Below the pieces are notes generated by a model. The model did no database searches. It worked only from the letters and a program-made list of their open reading frames with translations, and was not told the origin of the DNA. A program made the translations under genes and the position numbers. 64,000 bases of DNA from Brucella pseudogrignonensis (GTDB taxonomy: Bacteria; Pseudomonadota; Alphaproteobacteria; Rhizobiales; Rhizobiaceae): assembly GCF_002252525.1 (NCBI RefSeq), contig NZ_NNRM01000017.1, positions 1-64,000 of the forward strand. The letters are read 5' to 3'. This document shows, piece after piece, positions 47,057-56,790 of the stretch (position 1 is the stretch's first letter; each line of letters starts with the position of its first letter).

Positions 47057-47772
47057 CACGTCCTGATACAGCGATCATGCTTGCAGCAGGTCTTGGCAAG
47101 CGTATGCGCCCGATTACCGTAACCATGCCCAAGCCGCTGGTTAAGGTTTCCGGCAAGCCGCTGATCGATTGGGGCTTGGATGCGCTGGCGGGTGCAGGCG
47201 TTGAGAATACAATCGTCAATGTTCATTATTTAGCCGACCAACTGATCGACTATCTTGGCAGTCGCTCAAAGCCGAAAATCACGATCTCCGACGAGCGTGA
47301 TCTGCTGCTCGATTCTGCAGGTGGTATCGTGAATGTGCTGCCACAGCTTGGGGGTAAGCCGTTCTACGTACTCAATGCTGATACATTCTGGGTTGGTGAT
47401 GAGGCGCAGCCGAATATTTCGGCGCTGGCGCATGTCTGGGACGATGCCCGGATGGATATTCTTCTCATGACGGCGAGGCTCGATCAGGCAACAGGTTTTG
47501 AAGGTAAGGGCGATTTCGTTGCGGATGAAGAAGGCCGCTTGCGCCGTCTGCGTGATGTCGCGGGAGACCCGGTCATCTATGCCGGGGCAGCAGTCATTCA
47601 TCCGCGTATTTTTGCCAAAGCCGAGCCGGGTGTTTCATCGCTCAATCGCTATTTTGATGAAGCCATTGTAGCCGGACGTCTTTATGGTATGCCCATGACC
47701 GGGCATTGGCTTACGGTGGGAACACCGGAAGCAATCGGCGAGGCGGAGGCTGTGCTTTCCGCAATTGCGTAA
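47053..47772 (+). CDS. murU: MurNAc-1-phosphate uridylyltransferase MurU
   Basis: A 239-aa nucleotidyltransferase with the NTP-binding signature MLAAGLGKRMRP and MPKPLVKVSGKPLI at the N-terminus. With AmgK it forms the short-cut peptidoglycan-recycling pathway to UDP-MurNAc, described in Pseudomonas. It overlaps the tsaE-amgK stop by 4 nt. A general sugar nucleotidyltransferase role remains possible. Confidence 0.88.
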   Translation: MTRPDTAIMLAAGLGKRMRPITVTMPKPLVKVSGKPLIDWGLDALAGAGVENTIVNVHYLADQLIDYLGSRSKPKITISDERDLLLDSAGGIVNVLPQLGGKPFYVLNADTFWVGDEAQPNISALAHVWDDARMDILLMTARLDQATGFEGKGDFVADEEGRLRRLRDVAGDPVIYAGAAVIHPRIFAKAEPGVSSLNRYFDEAIVAGRLYGMPMTGHWLTVGTPEAIGEAEAVLSAIA

Positions 47773-47787
47773 GGAGAGCATGGCGGA

Positions 47788-50700
47788 ATGACCATTACGA
47801 GGCCGAAGCTTTTTTCCATTCCATCCGGCACAGCTTTTCTACCAGCCTTTGCCAAGGCACTTCTGGAAGGCCGCCTGATTGAAGGCTTTCCGGGTAATGC
47901 CTCTGACCCACTGGCATTAGCGAACGCGACCATCTATGTGCCGACGCGCCGTGCAGCGCGTGCGCTTCGTTCCATCCTGGTAGATATGAATCCGGCTAAA
48001 TCTGCGATCCTTCCGACCATTCGCCCGCTGGGCGATGTGGATGAGGATGCGGCTTTTTTCAACGCAGCCACAAGCGGCGTATTCGATCTTAATCCGCCAA
48101 TTGGCAAGGCTGAACGGCTGTTGCTGCTGGCGCGGCTCATTCGCCCATGGCGAGAATCGCTGCCTGCGCATGTGCGGGCGCTGTTTGGCGTCGATGATGT
48201 TTCGGTTCCCGCAACAACCTCTGACGCGATTTGGCTTGCGCGTGATCTGGCTGGCCTGATGGATCAGGTCGAAACCGACAATGCCAAATGGAGTGAGCTT
48301 GCCAGCATTGCGCCCGATGATCTTGCCGACTGGTGGCAGGTCACGCTCGGCTTTCTCGATATTGTCACGAAACTCTGGCCGGAAATTCTGGAAGAGCGCA
48401 AGCTGTCCAATCCGGCAGCGCACCGCAATGAACTGATCTGGGGTGAGGTGCGGCGACTGCGTGATCATCCGCCGCAAGGGCCTGTGATTGCGGCTGGTTC
48501 CACAGGCTCTATTCCCGCGACTGCCGAGCTCGTTTCAGTCATTGCCCGACTGCCGCAAGGTGCTGTGGTTCTGCCGGGACTTGATCGTGATCTTGATGAA
48601 GGCGCTTGGAACCTGCTGGGGGCTTCGGATGATAATCCATCCACCTTCGGCCACCCGCAATATGGTCTCCACAAGCTGTTGCAGGCTATTGGGGTATTAC
48701 GCAAAGATGTCGAACATATCGAAGATATGCCGGTTAACAAACGTGTGCTGGAGCGTGTGGTCAGCGAAGCGCTGCGCCCGGCAGAAACCACGGATGCATG
48801 GAGCCTGCTCAACCGCGATGCGGATATGCAGCCCCACAGATTGCTGCAATCGGCTCAAAAGATCGATCTGATTGAAACCGCCAATGAGCGTGAGGAAGCG
48901 CTGGCAGTGGCCCTGGCGCTTCGCGATGCGATCAGCGATGAAAACAAGACCGCAGCATTGGTTACTGCCGATAGAAATCTCGCGCGCCGCGTGGTGGGCG
49001 AACTCGCCCGCTTTGGCATCGACGCCGATGATTCCGGCGGTCGCCATTTGCGCGATATCGAAACCGCGACGTTGATGCGTCTCATGGTCGAAACCGTGTT
49101 CAACCCCGGCGATCCTGTGGCCCTTTTAGCGCTGGTCAAGCACCCGATGCTACGGCTTGGTGGCAAGCGCATTGACCGGCGACTGGCTGCGGAAACACTT
49201 GAACTGGTGGCGTTCCGGGGCGGTACGGGCAGGGCATCGATCATCGATCTTCCTGCCTTTTTCGATCGCCGCATGGAAGAAAGCGCCAGCCAGTCATGGC
49301 AACCGGCATGGCACGCGACTGTTACGCCTGACATGATCGAAGCGGCGCGCGCGCTTTGCGTGAGCTTGTCGGAAGCTGTTGCGCCGCTGGCACCTTTTGC
49401 CACCTTTAACCGGCGAACGGATATTGGTGAGATTACACGGGCAACTGTGGAAGCGCTGGAGAATCTGGCGCGTGATGAAAGCGAAAGCGTCACGCGTTAT
49501 TATTCCGGCGAGCATGGCGAGAAGCTGGCTTCATTTCTGCGTCAGCTTGTGGCGAGCGAAGCGGGTCTGGATTTCGAGGCTATTGAATGGCCCGCAATTC
49601 TTGAAGCTCTGATGTCGGGCGAAACCGTCAAGCCGCATCCGGGTGGCCATCCGCGCGTTTTCATCTGGGGTGCGCTGGAAGCGCGTTTGCAGACCATGGA
49701 TACGTTGGTGATCGGTGGTCTCAACGAAGGCACATGGCCCGCTAAGACGCGCAACGACCCGTTCATGTCGCGTCCTATGAAGGCGATGATCGCGCTTGAT
49801 CCACCTGAGCGCCGTACCGGCCTTGCAGCACATGATTTTCAAATGGCGCTTGGCATGGATCATGTCGTGCTTTCGCGTTCGCAGCGTTCTGATAATGCGC
49901 CGACGATTCCGTCGCGCTGGTTGCAGCGGCTTGAAACGGTTCTGGGTTCAGATGTGACCAAGGATATGCGCTCGCGTGGGCAACGTTTTATTCATTGGGC
50001 GCGTGAAATCGATCAGGCGCCTGATGTGCCTTTTGTCAAACGCCCGGAACCGACACCACCTGTAAGCGCGCGGCCCAAGCATTTTTCAGTCACGGAAATT
50101 GAAACGCTGCGTCGCGATCCTTATGCGATTTTCGCTCGAAAAATTCTGAAGTTGCGTCCGCTGGAGCCGCTGGTCCGCGATCCGGCAGCCGCAGAACGTG
50201 GAACGCTTTTTCACGACATTCTTGGACATTTCACAGAAGAGGGCATCGATCCGCTGGCGCCAGATGCGAGCGCGCAACTTGAAGAATTTGGCCGGCATTT
50301 CTTTGGCGAAATGGATCTGCCCATTGAGATCGAAGCAGTCTGGTGGCCGCGTTTTACCGCACTTATTCCGCAATTCCTCGAATGGGAGCGGGAGCGTGCT
50401 TATAATGTTCAGACCCGCTTTGCCGAAATTTCGTCGGATAAGCGCGAGGTTGAAAGTCTTGGCATCACCCTGTCGGGCCGCGCCGATCGTATCGATCTGA
50501 TGCGCGACGGAACTGCGGAAGTGATCGACTATAAGACCGGCTCCACGCCATCGCCAAGACAGGCGCATGTCCTCTTGTCGCCACAGCTGGCGCTTGAAGC
50601 TGCTCTTCTCGTGCGCGGTGCGTTCCGCGAACTGGGTTCTGTTCGAGCGTCTGATCTGACCTATGTGCGATTACGGGCAGGCGGAGAGGTGAAGCCGGAA

Positions 50701-50931
50701 TCGATTTTGAAGATCGGTCGGCCACCATCTGAAAAGACCGCGCCCGCCCTTGGCGAAGAGGCTTGGCAACGATTGACGCAGCTGCTTGCTGAATATCAGA
50801 ATCCGGCTAAGGGTTATCTTTCCCGCGCGCTTCCTTTTCGTGAGACAGATTTGACTGGCGATTATGATCATCTGGCTCGTGTGCTGGAATGGTCCGCTGG
50901 TGGTGATGCTGGCGGGGAGGGCGGCGAATGA
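47788..50931 (+). CDS. addB: Double-strand break repair protein AddB (alphaproteobacterial type)
   Basis: A 1047-aa subunit of the AddAB helicase-nuclease that processes double-strand ends for RecA. Helicase-like motifs (VPTRRAARALRSIL near the N-terminus, ALVTADRNLARRV, IGGLNEGTWP) come first, and a C-terminal RecB-type nuclease domain (LSGRADRIDLM, VIDYKTGSTPSP) follows. The N-terminal ATPase site of classical AddB is poorly kept. It is coupled to addA by a 4-nt overlap. Confidence 0.95.
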   Translation: MTITRPKLFSIPSGTAFLPAFAKALLEGRLIEGFPGNASDPLALANATIYVPTRRAARALRSILVDMNPAKSAILPTIRPLGDVDEDAAFFNAATSGVFDLNPPIGKAERLLLLARLIRPWRESLPAHVRALFGVDDVSVPATTSDAIWLARDLAGLMDQVETDNAKWSELASIAPDDLADWWQVTLGFLDIVTKLWPEILEERKLSNPAAHRNELIWGEVRRLRDHPPQGPVIAAGSTGSIPATAELVSVIARLPQGAVVLPGLDRDLDEGAWNLLGASDDNPSTFGHPQYGLHKLLQAIGVLRKDVEHIEDMPVNKRVLERVVSEALRPAETTDAWSLLNRDADMQPHRLLQSAQKIDLIETANEREEALAVALALRDAISDENKTAALVTADRNLARRVVGELARFGIDADDSGGRHLRDIETATLMRLMVETVFNPGDPVALLALVKHPMLRLGGKRIDRRLAAETLELVAFRGGTGRASIIDLPAFFDRRMEESASQSWQPAWHATVTPDMIEAARALCVSLSEAVAPLAPFATFNRRTDIGEITRATVEALENLARDESESVTRYYSGEHGEKLASFLRQLVASEAGLDFEAIEWPAILEALMSGETVKPHPGGHPRVFIWGALEARLQTMDTLVIGGLNEGTWPAKTRNDPFMSRPMKAMIALDPPERRTGLAAHDFQMALGMDHVVLSRSQRSDNAPTIPSRWLQRLETVLGSDVTKDMRSRGQRFIHWAREIDQAPDVPFVKRPEPTPPVSARPKHFSVTEIETLRRDPYAIFARKILKLRPLEPLVRDPAAAERGTLFHDILGHFTEEGIDPLAPDASAQLEEFGRHFFGEMDLPIEIEAVWWPRFTALIPQFLEWERERAYNVQTRFAEISSDKREVESLGITLSGRADRIDLMRDGTAEVIDYKTGSTPSPRQAHVLLSPQLALEAALLVRGAFRELGSVRASDLTYVRLRAGGEVKPESILKIGRPPSEKTAPALGEEAWQRLTQLLAEYQNPAKGYLSRALPFRETDLTGDYDHLARVLEWSAGGDAGGEGGE

Positions 50932-53900
50932 AAAAACAACGTGTCATTCCAAAGGAAACAATCGACGCGCAGGCCAGTGCCGCCAATCCGCTGGCCTCTG
51001 TCTGGGTGTCGGCGAATGCCGGTTCGGGTAAGACTCACGTTCTGACCGAGCGCGTTATCCGGCTGCTGCTCGAAGGCACTGATCCGTCAAAAATCCTTTG
51101 TCTCACCTATACCAAGGCGGCGGCAGCCGTCATGCAGAACCGCGTCTTTGCGCGATTGTCCGAATGGGCAATGTTGCCGGATGAGGATCTGGCTGACAGG
51201 CTTATCAAGCTCGAAGGCAGGCGCCCGGGAGCGACACGGCTTGCGGTGGCACGCAGGCTTTTTGCGCGCGCGCTTGAAACGCCGGGCGGGTTGAAAATCC
51301 AGACCATCCACGCATTTTGCGAAGCCATCCTGCATCAGTTCCCGCTTGAGGCGAATATTGCAGGCCACTTCGAGATGATGGACGATCTTATGCAGGTCGC
51401 CCTTGTCGGCGAAGCGCGACGCACCCTGCTTGAGACTGCACATGGCGGCGGCGATCCGGAACTGGCAAACGCCTTTGCCGATGTCATGCAGGCAGCGGGC
51501 GAGATGGGTTTGCAGGCACTGCTTGATGAGGCTGTTGGTCGCCGCAACGGCTTGCAGCAATACATTACGGCGCTTGGTAATGCGGATGAGCGCAGCGAGA
51601 CTTTGCATAGGCATTTCCGTTTCCGGCCAGACACGCGCGAATCCGATTTGCTGGATGATATGTGGCCGGTGCCGGAATTTTCCGACGATGCACTCGATCT
51701 CATTTTGTCGATCCAGAAGGGTGCGGCACGCGCACATGATTTTGCGTTACAGCTCAAGCAATATGACAAGGTTAAAAGCAGCTTCGACAAGGAATCCGTT
51801 CTGCGCGCTTCCTTCCTTAAAGCGACCGGCGAAGCAAAATCCGGTTCCTATGTCGGCTCGGCTGCGGTCAAAAAGCTGCTGCCGGATTTCGAGGAAGATT
51901 TTAACGCCGCAGCAATGCGTGTTGAAATTGGTCTCGACAAGATCAAGGAGCTACGGCTTATCCGGCTAAATCTGGCCGGGCTCACACTCATTGATAATCT
52001 CCTGCAGCGCTATCATGATTTGAAGCGCAAGCGCGGTCTGCTCGACTTTGAAGACCTGATTACCCGCACAGTGGCGCTTCTGGCGCGTGATGGGGCAGGG
52101 CAATGGGTGCAGTATAAGCTTGATCGCGGCATTGATCATATTCTTGTCGATGAAGCACAGGATACCAGCCCCGATCAGTGGCAGGTTATCCGTATGTTGT
52201 CGGAAGAGTTTTTCTCAGGCCTCGGTCAGCGTAATGTGCAGCGCACGCTGTTTGCCGTTGGCGATGAAAAACAGTCGATCTACTCGTTTCAGGGTGCAGT
52301 GCCGGAAGACTTTGCTGCACAGGGCAGGGCGGTTAGCCTCAGAGCACAGGATGCAGAGCTTAAATTCGAGCGCGTAAGCCTCAACTTCTCGTTCCGGTCG
52401 GCCCCTGATGTTTTGCAAGCCGTGGACGAGGTTTTTGCACGTCCCGAGGCTAATCGCGGCTTGTCAGGTGCCACTGTTCACTCCGCCATTCGTGATAATG
52501 AGCCGGGCGAGGTGGAAATCTGGGATATGCTGACGCCGGAAGAGGTGGAGGAGCCCGACGACTGGCGCGTGCCGGTCGATCATTTGCAAGCTCCAGCTAT
52601 CAAACTCGCCGAACAGATTGCAGCAACCATTCGCTACTGGCTTGATCGTGGCGAAACCATTCCGGGCCAGAACCGCAAACTTGCGCCGAAAGATATTATG
52701 GTGCTGGTTCGTAAGCGCGATCAGTTCATGCCAGCGCTTTCGCGCGCACTCAAAGAGCGCCATGTGCCGGTGGCTGGTGCCGACCGGCTCAAGCTTACAA
52801 GCCACATCGCCATTCAGGATCTGATGGCGCTGGGGCGTTTCGTGTTGCAGCCGTCAGATGATTTGTCATTGGCCTCTCTCCTCAAAAGCCCGCTGTTTGG
52901 CTGGGATGATGACAGGCTGTTTGCGCTCGCCAATCCGCGCAAGAGCGGCGAAACGCTGTTTGAGCGCCTTTATCATGCATCCCTTGAAGACCCGGCACTG
53001 ATCGGCGATCATAAGACGCTGAGCCGTTGGCGCAATATGGCCGACACCATGCCGATCTTCGAGTTCTATGCGCGGATTCTCAGCGCAGATGGCGCAAGGC
53101 GTAAGCTTCTGGCGCGGCTTGGACCGGAAGCAGGCGATATTATCGACGAATTCCAGAACTACGCGCTTTCGGCTGAACGCGCTGGTCTGCCGGGTATGCA
53201 GGCTTTTCTGGAAACGCTTGATGCGGCCTCACCGCAGATCAAGCGCGAACTTGATCAGGGCCGCAACGAAGTGCGTATCATGACGGTTCATGCCGCCAAG
53301 GGGCTTGAAGGTGCTGTGGTGTTTCTGGTTGATCCAGGCAATGCCGTCTGGAGCGGAACACGCGCGCCCAAGCTGATCCCGTTTGATCTCAGCAATGACG
53401 GGCCACAGGTGAAAGGCTATCTCTGGCAGCCCAATGCTGGCTATCAGACCGGCTTTTTGGCGTCACAGATTGAAGGCTTGAAGGCTCGTGCGGAAGAAGA
53501 ATATCGCCGCCTGCTCTATGTAGGCATGACGCGTGCTGAAGATAAGCTGATTGTCTGTGGCTATCGTGGTTCGCGTGAAAGCGGCGAGACATGGCACAGG
53601 CTGGTTGAAGATGCTTTGACCACAAAGGCCGAAACCTTTGTACATCCGGTATCGGGTGTTGCCGCCCGACGCTACCGCAACACGCCGCGCGGTCTCACTG
53701 AGATTGCAGAGCCTGAAGTGGCGAAAGCAGCAGAGCTGCCACCACTGCCGCTCGACTATCGCAAGCCCATAAAGCCGGAACCGGGTCTGCCGCGTCCGTT
53801 GGCGCCATCAGGTGCATCAGCATTGATTGAAGCGGAAGAAGAACCACCGCTTGATACGCTGTCGCCGGTTCTGGGACAGGGAGGCGAGACGTCTGCATTT

Positions 53901-54458
53901 GCTCTTCGTCGCGGTACGGCGATCCATATGCTGCTGCAATATCTGCCAGAAGTGGCCACGAATGAGCGCGAGAAGCTTGCACAGGATTATCTGGAACGCA
54001 TTGCTGCCGACTGGCCGGAAGCTGAACGCGCGAAAGCCTGGGCGAGTGTTGCAACAATTCTGGCCGATCCAAAGTTTGCGCCGGTTTTTGCCCGCGGATC
54101 CCGTGGTGAGGTGGCGGTCATGGGTACGATCAATCTCGGCGGAAAAGACCATGCCGTCTCGGGCCAGATCGACCGCATCAGCGTTGATGAAAACCGTGTG
54201 CTGATTGTGGATTATAAAACCAATCGACCTCCACCAAAGACCCTTGAAGCCGTGCCTTTTGCCTATCGGGCGCAGCTCGCGCTTTATCGGGAATTGCTTG
54301 CGCCTCTTTATCCGGGAAGGGTTGTTGAGGTGGCTTTGCTCTTCACGGAAGGCCCGTATTTGCTGCCATTGCCGGAAAACGTGCTCAATGAAGCATTGAA
54401 GGCTCTCAGTGACTCTCAAGGAAAGGTGAGCAACCAGAGCTTGACGAATGCGGGCTGA
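50928..54458 (+). CDS. addA: Double-strand break repair helicase AddA (alphaproteobacterial type)
   Basis: A 1176-aa UvrD-like helicase plus nuclease. Walker A ANAGSGKTHVLTERVIRLL is near residue 32 (key GSGKT), the Walker B VDEAQDTSPDQW is in the middle, and motif VI is VGMTRAEDKLIVCG. The C-terminal nuclease motif is GQIDRISVDENRVLIVDYK (Asp and Lys catalytic). Its start overlaps addB. trxA follows. Confidence 0.96.
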   Translation: MKKQRVIPKETIDAQASAANPLASVWVSANAGSGKTHVLTERVIRLLLEGTDPSKILCLTYTKAAAAVMQNRVFARLSEWAMLPDEDLADRLIKLEGRRPGATRLAVARRLFARALETPGGLKIQTIHAFCEAILHQFPLEANIAGHFEMMDDLMQVALVGEARRTLLETAHGGGDPELANAFADVMQAAGEMGLQALLDEAVGRRNGLQQYITALGNADERSETLHRHFRFRPDTRESDLLDDMWPVPEFSDDALDLILSIQKGAARAHDFALQLKQYDKVKSSFDKESVLRASFLKATGEAKSGSYVGSAAVKKLLPDFEEDFNAAAMRVEIGLDKIKELRLIRLNLAGLTLIDNLLQRYHDLKRKRGLLDFEDLITRTVALLARDGAGQWVQYKLDRGIDHILVDEAQDTSPDQWQVIRMLSEEFFSGLGQRNVQRTLFAVGDEKQSIYSFQGAVPEDFAAQGRAVSLRAQDAELKFERVSLNFSFRSAPDVLQAVDEVFARPEANRGLSGATVHSAIRDNEPGEVEIWDMLTPEEVEEPDDWRVPVDHLQAPAIKLAEQIAATIRYWLDRGETIPGQNRKLAPKDIMVLVRKRDQFMPALSRALKERHVPVAGADRLKLTSHIAIQDLMALGRFVLQPSDDLSLASLLKSPLFGWDDDRLFALANPRKSGETLFERLYHASLEDPALIGDHKTLSRWRNMADTMPIFEFYARILSADGARRKLLARLGPEAGDIIDEFQNYALSAERAGLPGMQAFLETLDAASPQIKRELDQGRNEVRIMTVHAAKGLEGAVVFLVDPGNAVWSGTRAPKLIPFDLSNDGPQVKGYLWQPNAGYQTGFLASQIEGLKARAEEEYRRLLYVGMTRAEDKLIVCGYRGSRESGETWHRLVEDALTTKAETFVHPVSGVAARRYRNTPRGLTEIAEPEVAKAAELPPLPLDYRKPIKPEPGLPRPLAPSGASALIEAEEEPPLDTLSPVLGQGGETSAFALRRGTAIHMLLQYLPEVATNEREKLAQDYLERIAADWPEAERAKAWASVATILADPKFAPVFARGSRGEVAVMGTINLGGKDHAVSGQIDRISVDENRVLIVDYKTNRPPPKTLEAVPFAYRAQLALYRELLAPLYPGRVVEVALLFTEGPYLLPLPENVLNEALKALSDSQGKVSNQSLTNAG

Positions 54459-54533
54459 CACGCCACATGATATGGTCAAATGAGCAGTTTCTCGATGAGT
54501 CTTATGCTCTCAAACAGATATGAGGATAGCCCT

Positions 54534-54857
54534 ATGGCAACCGTAAAGGTCGATAACAGCAATTTTCAGTCGGACGTTCTTCAGTCGAGCGAGCCTGTGG
54601 TCGTTGATTTCTGGGCTGAATGGTGTGGTCCTTGCAAGATGATCGCTCCGGCTCTTGACGAAATCGCCGCTGAAATGGCTGGACAGGTCAAGATCGCCAA
54701 GGTCAATATCGACGAAAACCCAGAACTCGCAGCACAGTTCGGCGTGCGTTCGATCCCGACGCTGCTGATGTTCAAGGACGGCGAACTTGCCGCCAACATG
54801 GTTGGCGCTGCTCCAAAGAGCCGCCTTGCTGACTGGATCAAGGCTTCTGCTGCTTAA
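54534..54857 (+). CDS. trxA: Thioredoxin 1
   Basis: A 107-aa cytosolic disulfide reductase. The active site [14 protein letters not shown] holds WCGPC, with the cis-proline in [13 protein letters not shown] lies 8 nt before the ATG at 54534, giving the typical start MATVKVD. The 75-bp gap after addA could hold its own promoter. Confidence 0.97.
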   Translation: MATVKVDNSNFQSDVLQSSEPVVVDFWAEWCGPCKMIAPALDEIAAEMAGQVKIAKVNIDENPELAAQFGVRSIPTLLMFKDGELAANMVGAAPKSRLADWIKASAA

Positions 54858-54880
54858 TCAGCTGAACTTATAAAATAAGA

Positions 54881-54908
54881 AAAACCCGGCCTTTGAGCCG
54901 GGTTTTTT
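54881..54908 (+). terminator. Terminator of trxA
   Basis: CCCGGC-CTTTGA-GCCGGG with AAAA before and TTTTTT after. It is nearly the same hairpin as the pckA terminator at 34886. Between it and the next gene (54909-55055) an orphan AGGAGG occurs at 54981-54986. Confidence 0.9.
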
Positions 54909-55055
54909 GTTGCGCTCATGCAGCATCAAAAGCGCGTGCATTCAAGAAAGCTTCAATGAACTGAGAAAATCCTGTTACAAAGGAGGCCTATTTCCCCGTG
55001 CAGTCTCACAGCTGGTCATCGTTGATGCGGTGGTCGCCATCGTTCGGGGTAAAGA

Positions 55056-56684
55056 ATGCTTATTAATCGTCGTCACGCATTAGGTCTGATGGGAGCCACC
55101 GCCGGCACCCTTATCCTTCCAAGCATCGGTCGCGCCAATCAGCGCCGTTCGATCACGATTGCCGTGCAGAAGATCACCAACAACAACACGCTCGATATCT
55201 GGAACGAGCAGTCGAATGTTGGCGAGCGCGTCTTCTTCCCGAATTTGTGGGAAGGTCTCATCCTGCGTGACTGGATGGGCAATCAGGGCCCTGTTCCGGG
55301 TCTTGCGACCGAATGGAAGCGTCTGGACGACAAGACCATTGAACTCAAGCTGCGTCAGGGCGTCAAGTTCCATAATGGTGATGAACTGACGGCTGAAGAC
55401 GTCGTCTTCTCGTTCTCGGACGAACGCCTTTTTGCAGGCACTGAGCCTGCCGGTGGCAAGACGCTTTATGAGGCAAACTTCAAGCCGCAAACTGAAAAAG
55501 AACTGCCGGCTGCAATTCCAGGCATTTCGCGCCGTCTTTGGCCAGCTCTTCGCGGCGTTGAAGCTGTCGACAAATACACCGTGCGTTTCCACAACGCGAC
55601 ACCTGACGTCACCCTTGAAGGCCGTCTCTACGCCTTTGGTTCGCAGATCGCCAACAAGCGCGCCTGGAATGAAGCGAAATCCTATACTGATTGGGCACGC
55701 AAGCCGGTCACGACCGGCCCTTACAAGGTTGCCGATTATAAGCCTGACGTAGAACTCGTTCTTGAGGCCCACGACGAATATTGGGGTGGTCGTCCACCGC
55801 TTCAGCAGATCCGCTTCGTGGAAGTGCCAGAAGTAGCAAGCCGCGTAAACGGCCTCATTTCGGGTCAGTACGACTTCGCCTGTGATCTTCCACCTGACCA
55901 GATTGGCAATGTTGCCAACAATCCAGGCCTTGAAGTTCAAAGCTCGACCATCTGGAACCATCGTACAACGATCTTCAACACGCAGAACGAAGTCCTGCGC
56001 GATCCGCTCGTTCGCCGCGCGATGACCCATTCGATCGACCGTCAGGCAATCGTGGATTCGCTCTGGGCTGGCCAGACCGTTGTTCCGGCAGGTCTGCAGT
56101 TTGAAAGCTTCAGCACCTCCGACATGTTTATCGAGGGTTGGGAGCCACCGAAGTTTGATCCTGAACTGGCACGCGATCTGCTCAAGCAGGCCAACTACAA
56201 AGGCGATGCGATTCCTTATCGTCTGCTCAACAACTACTATACCAACCAGACGCCAACCGCTCAGGTTCTGGTAGAAATGTGGAAGCAGGTTGGTCTCAAT
56301 GTCGAGATCGAGATGAAGGAAAACTGGGCGCAGATTCACGATCCAGCAGGCACAAAGGGTGTCCGTGACTGGTCGGCATCCAACAACATCAATGATCCGA
56401 TCACACCAATGGTGGTTCAGTTTGGCCCGAACGGCGAAGTCCAGCAGAAGAAGGACTGGTCGAACGAAGAGGTCAACAAGCTGTCGGTCATCATGGAAAC
56501 TTCGACCGATCGCGGAGAGCGCAAGAAGGCGATCAAGCGTATGCTTGAAATCTGCGAGCGCGAAGATCCGGTTTACAACATCCTGCATCAGAATGCCGTG
56601 TTTACCGGCATGAAGAAGGAACTGAAGTGGAAGGCTGCTCCGGCATTCGCCATGGATTTCCGTTCGAACAACTGGAACGTCTGA
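55056..56684 (+). CDS. ABC transporter solute-binding protein (dipeptide/opine family 5)
   Basis: A 542-aa periplasmic binding protein with a twin-arginine signal (NRRHALGLMGATAGTLILP, cleavage near GRA). The SBP family 5 body has GLATEWKRLDDKTIELKLR, VKFHNGDELTAEDVVFSF, DVEL.LEAHDEYWGG and the C-terminal VYNILHQNAVFTGMK. Tat export suggests folding before secretion. Ligand cannot be read from sequence; the downstream phosphodiesterase makes a sugar- or glycerol-phosphodiester attractive. The start is ATG 55056 with only a weak GGGG upstream. Confidence 0.9.
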   Translation: MLINRRHALGLMGATAGTLILPSIGRANQRRSITIAVQKITNNNTLDIWNEQSNVGERVFFPNLWEGLILRDWMGNQGPVPGLATEWKRLDDKTIELKLRQGVKFHNGDELTAEDVVFSFSDERLFAGTEPAGGKTLYEANFKPQTEKELPAAIPGISRRLWPALRGVEAVDKYTVRFHNATPDVTLEGRLYAFGSQIANKRAWNEAKSYTDWARKPVTTGPYKVADYKPDVELVLEAHDEYWGGRPPLQQIRFVEVPEVASRVNGLISGQYDFACDLPPDQIGNVANNPGLEVQSSTIWNHRTTIFNTQNEVLRDPLVRRAMTHSIDRQAIVDSLWAGQTVVPAGLQFESFSTSDMFIEGWEPPKFDPELARDLLKQANYKGDAIPYRLLNNYYTNQTPTAQVLVEMWKQVGLNVEIEMKENWAQIHDPAGTKGVRDWSASNNINDPITPMVVQFGPNGEVQQKKDWSNEEVNKLSVIMETSTDRGERKKAIKRMLEICEREDPVYNILHQNAVFTGMKKELKWKAAPAFAMDFRSNNWNV

Positions 56685-56692
56685 TCCTGATG

Positions 56693-56725
56693 AATGGCTG
56701 ACGCGTTTACGCGTCAGCCATTTTC
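56693..56725 (+). terminator. Strong hairpin after the solute-binding protein
   Basis: AATGGCTGACGCG and CGCGTCAGCCATT form a perfect 13-bp stem with a TTTA loop, followed by TTCC. Partial termination or 3'-end protection here would give more binding protein than transporter, as is common in ABC operons. Confidence 0.75.
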
Positions 56726-56790
56726 CTCTTCATGAAATGCATCTGAAAAATCGCCAGTAACCGCGATTGACCGAGCGAAAGGAGAAGACG

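Noticed and set aside
55080-56588. 502-aa frame antisense to the solute-binding protein
   Set aside because: Long antisense frames are common in GC-biased codons; the sense strand has a Tat signal and the family 5 motifs.
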